Below, one piece after another: positions 60,998 through 64,000 of a stretch of 64,000 nucleotides of DNA. Numbering within the stretch: the first letter of the stretch is position 1; every line of letters starts with the position of its first letter. The stretch is from Syncephalis fuscata (Eukaryota > Zoopagomycota > Zoopagomycetes > Zoopagales > Piptocephalidaceae). The stretch is taken from the NCBI GenBank assembly GCA_025786725.1, contig JAHLTZ010000015.1:186001-250000 (forward strand). The letters run 5' to 3'. A model generated the notes under the pieces. The model saw only the letters and a program-made list of their open reading frames with translations, made no database searches and was not told the origin of the DNA. A program made the position numbers and the translations under genes.

Positions 60998-63900
60998 ATG
61001 ACCACATCATCCGTAGCATCAGCCGCAACTACCGTCAACTCTGTTTTAGCAGATACTAGCGTTAACCATTGCACTGCAGGCTCCGTTCTAGAGCGCAGCG
61101 CCAACCCAACTGACGGCGAAGCATCGGCCGTTTCACTCTGTAATATGTCGACTACTTCACACGCTATTGGCGATCGAGGTCATGGTGCGTTACTTACGCC
61201 AGACTACAACGATCGTCGACTAGGTGGACGCAATAACTATTTGCGCAATCCTTCTCCTCTTGGCATGCCTACGGAAGGACCTATTGGCTATCAGCGCAAG
61301 CAAGCCTGCGTTGTTGGCACACGTGTAGACACATCCGATGACGCATTTCGAACTATTAAGTCCGATGATCAAATGCGTGCATCTACTGCTTATCGTGCGT
61401 TGGTAACTCGTTTTTCGGAAGCATGGCGAATGGGCTCACGGCTTGATATGCTACGATGGCGTCCTGATCCGCGCTGGCATCCAGATCAGCCAAAATACGA
61501 ACAAAGCTATTCAGTTGACCAAGAGACTCGGCAGGACTTTGCCACGCCTAATAGCCAGAGACAAAGCTGCCGCAGATCGAAAAGTGCACGTAAGTTAACG
61601 CAATGCAGTCATTGCTAATACTTACATAGCATTGCTGCAGACGCTATGCGGATCGTCCCTGGATATCTAGCGCTAAAGTGCAAATGGAAATTGAAGCAGC
61701 AGTTAATAGCGCAAAGGACCGTCCACGCGAAGTACGGGCTGTTATTTCAGCTGCTCGTCCAGCCACTACTATTACTACAAAGATAGCTGCTCGACCAGAT
61801 ACTAATGCCAGCCAGGTGCATTCTACGATAGAAGTAAGCGTTGTAAACAAGCATATATTATAGCTTGTAGAGCATATAGTGTGAATGCAAATTCCAAATA
61901 GCTATAATTACGTAAATGCAGCCCACTAATGCATATATAACATTTATTTATTAGGCCGAGTTATCAAACCAGCAAAATAATAGTGATCGACGTGACGTCA
62001 ACGTTCAACATTGGAAATTATACGAGATGCACGTGCTATTGCACCACCTCGACGTGCATTTAGCAATACAGATGCCGATTCTACTGGTCCACATTCCTCT
62101 TTGTCAAATAACGACACTATAGATGAGCAAGAGCATTTATCGACTGTAGGAACGTTTAAAATGGCAAAACATAACAGTTTAACCGCTCGAGTTAATCCAG
62201 TACCGCAAGTAGGCGATAAACGACCGCCAACAGAAGAGAATGTATCGACAAGTGCAAAACGCCAACGTTCAACATCACTGTTGGAAAATGGTCATAAAAC
62301 GATAGGTCGATCTACTACAGCCATGAGCAGTAAATTAGACAAGCGAGCCATGGCCCGAGAACAGGATAATACGCTGCTATCAGAAACATCGTCTACCAAT
62401 ACACCCAGTCGTCCAGCACATGTATCGAATTCAACTAAAAATAATGCATTTTTAGAACGTGAAAAGGTAATTAATAGATTATATATACATTTATATCGAC
62501 TAATTAGTTTAAATAACGACTATTTAGTTTGTATTACCAGCCATTCCTGAACCAGTTAGTCCCACCTGGCCAATGGAGTCTATGAAAAGTCCTATACATG
62601 ACACCAATGCACCAGTACAACAAACACCAGCTGTTAAACCACCCACAATAGCATCGACGGAAGAAGAAACGGCCACAACTAATGGTAAAAGTAAGTATTT
62701 AATAATATATTAATAATAATAGCTTATTAATAATAAATAGATCATGCTAATACATCCAAGTCAACACCGGCACATGTTTCTAAACCACCACCACCACGCA
62801 CAACTATTAAAAGTTCTAAACGTACTGTACCAGCAGATCGTGCTAATCGTGGTGGCAAAAGAGCCATTCCTGTGGATCCAGCACTGGCTATTGCCATGGA
62901 ATTGGCATCAGATCGTCCTTTAATACTGGATGAATTTTTTGCACGTAATCCTGATCTGCCTCATACAAGTAAGTTGTGTTGATTAATATTGGATAAATAG
63001 TTATTTATTATTTATTATCTGTTTATTTATAGAATTATTGCCACAGCGAGCCTTTCCTGATCATATCGTTGCATTTGATGGTGATGACACTTTATCGTTG
63101 ACATCGATTAGTACAAATAATCAATCACCTGTACCTATTATTAATAATGATGGTAAGATTATTTATTATTTATTTATATAGGCGCATAGACAAATATTAA
63201 TAATACACATTAATAGTTAAAAATGGCCAATCTAAAAAGTCTAATCCTACTGGCCGTATTATTCGATTACACAAACCTGTTACTGTCGTAGATTCGACAA
63301 TAAAAGCCGAGTGTATAACTGCCACTAAAAATGACGATGCTATGAATGTAGACGCCAAGAACGACAGTAACAATGATGGTAGCATTAATACATCTTCTAA
63401 TGCAAAGACATCAGATAGCAGTGCAGTTACACTAAAGAAGAAAACGACAAAATTATCTATTATTAAGTCTACTGACACTTCTACACCGATCGCTAATGAT
63501 ACAACAGATACAGTAACAGTTACAGCTGTATCAGCATCATTGGCGTCTAAAAAACGCAAGTCAGAAGCTAGTACTTCATCGACTACAGCAACTAAGAAGG
63601 CAGATGTAACTAGTTCAACTAAGTTACAAACACCGTCTAAAGAGTTGACAAAAGATAAATTAACGACCAAAAGTTCAAATAGTACCACTGATGGACGCAG
63701 TGCAAATCCTACAAGCCATACAACAACAGCATCACCATCATCATTATCGGATACTAAATCCAGCAAAACTACATCTTTAACTATTGATACTAAAAATGTA
63801 CCTGTGCTGAATGTAGCACCTACTAGCACTACAGCACCTACCTCAACATCATCTCACAGTCATTCTCGTAGTTCTAACAATAATAACAGTAATAATCGCG

Positions 63901-64000
63901 GATCAAGTCAGTCTACTTCTTCTCGACCAGCAGGTAGAGATAATACTGGTAGTAGTAGCACCAGTATTGGTGGTCAACGTGGCCGATCTCGTAGTCGCAG
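60998..64000 (+). CDS. Large Ser/Thr-rich basic protein, 3' end outside the window
   Basis: ATG 60998 (MTTSSVASAATTVNSVLADT). Exons extend to the window edge with introns near 61589, 61834, 62467, 62690, 62970 and 63153. Conserved-looking blocks include TAYRALVTRFSEAWRMGSRL, DMLRWRPDPRWHPDQPKYEQ, then (after an uncertain frame change near 61545) ARDKAAADRKVH joined to RRYADRPWISSAKVQMEIEA, and ALAIAMELASDRPLILDEFF. The rest is Ser/Thr/Asn/Lys-rich with putative nuclear signals (ASKKRKSEAS) and an RGRSRSRS stretch at the edge. A one-base deficit near 62010 also disturbs the frame. Family not recognised; probably nuclear. Confidence 0.6.

Overview
The window is nuclear DNA of a eukaryote, most likely an early-diverging fungus. 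It is visibly AT-rich and gene-dense. The protein genes have many short (about 50-90 nt) introns starting GTAAGT or GTA and ending TAG. The gene set is fungal or opisthokont in character: ALG8, SSN3/CDK8, Rieske protein, mitochondrial MetRS, TFB3, DNA polymerase delta small subunit, RVB2, EDC4, a PUF protein and RRP15. Two introns (ALG8, TFB3) carry U12-type signals, so the minor spliceosome seems to be present. This fits early-diverging fungi better than yeasts. The species cannot be named from the sequence.

Layout. 1-2.7 kb: the 5' half of ALG8 (-) and a tiny metallothionein-like gene (-) with a one-base frame break. 2.69-6.15 kb: one arm (A) of a 3.4-kb inverted repeat, carrying a signal-peptide gene followed by a tandem array of 3-nt micro-exons. 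6.5-18.7 kb: an unknown basic protein, a bHLH-zipper protein ending in a PHD finger (-), a secretory-pathway multi-pass membrane protein (-), a frame-broken secreted protein, CDK8 (-) and Rieske (-). 19-29.5 kb: MetRS (+) and POLD2 (-) ending 40 bp apart, TFB3 (+), a secreted kinase-like protein (+), DNAJC12 (+) and SFT2 (-). 29.76-36.48 kb: an intact, full-length LINE with 17-bp target-site duplications, inserted between SFT2 and a CHY zinc-finger gene. 36.6-44.5 kb: CHY finger (+), EDC4 (-), RVB2 (+). 44.83-48.23 kb: the second repeat arm (B), in reverse orientation. 48.6-64 kb: a BRI3/LITAF-like protein (-), an Alba-domain protein (+), a PUF/CCCH RNA-binding protein (+), RRP15 (-) and the 5' part of a large Ser-rich nuclear protein (+).

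The most unusual system is the micro-exon array. Fifteen units of about 82 nt each consist of a 79-nt intron-like segment (GTAAGT ... TTAATAG) and exactly three nucleotides between acceptor and donor. The splice signals are conserved between units while the three exon-like bases vary. The array lies behind a good signal peptide and is duplicated in both arms. If spliced as drawn, it builds a short secreted peptide one codon-equivalent at a time, and skipping any unit keeps the frame.

Several conserved genes (CDK8, POLD2 twice, TFB3, and probably the metallothionein and others) show frame breaks that a single missing base would explain, often in a short homopolymer. I read these as consensus deletion errors rather than biology. 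The housekeeping genes otherwise look intact. No rRNA, tRNA, CRISPR array or prokaryotic feature was seen.
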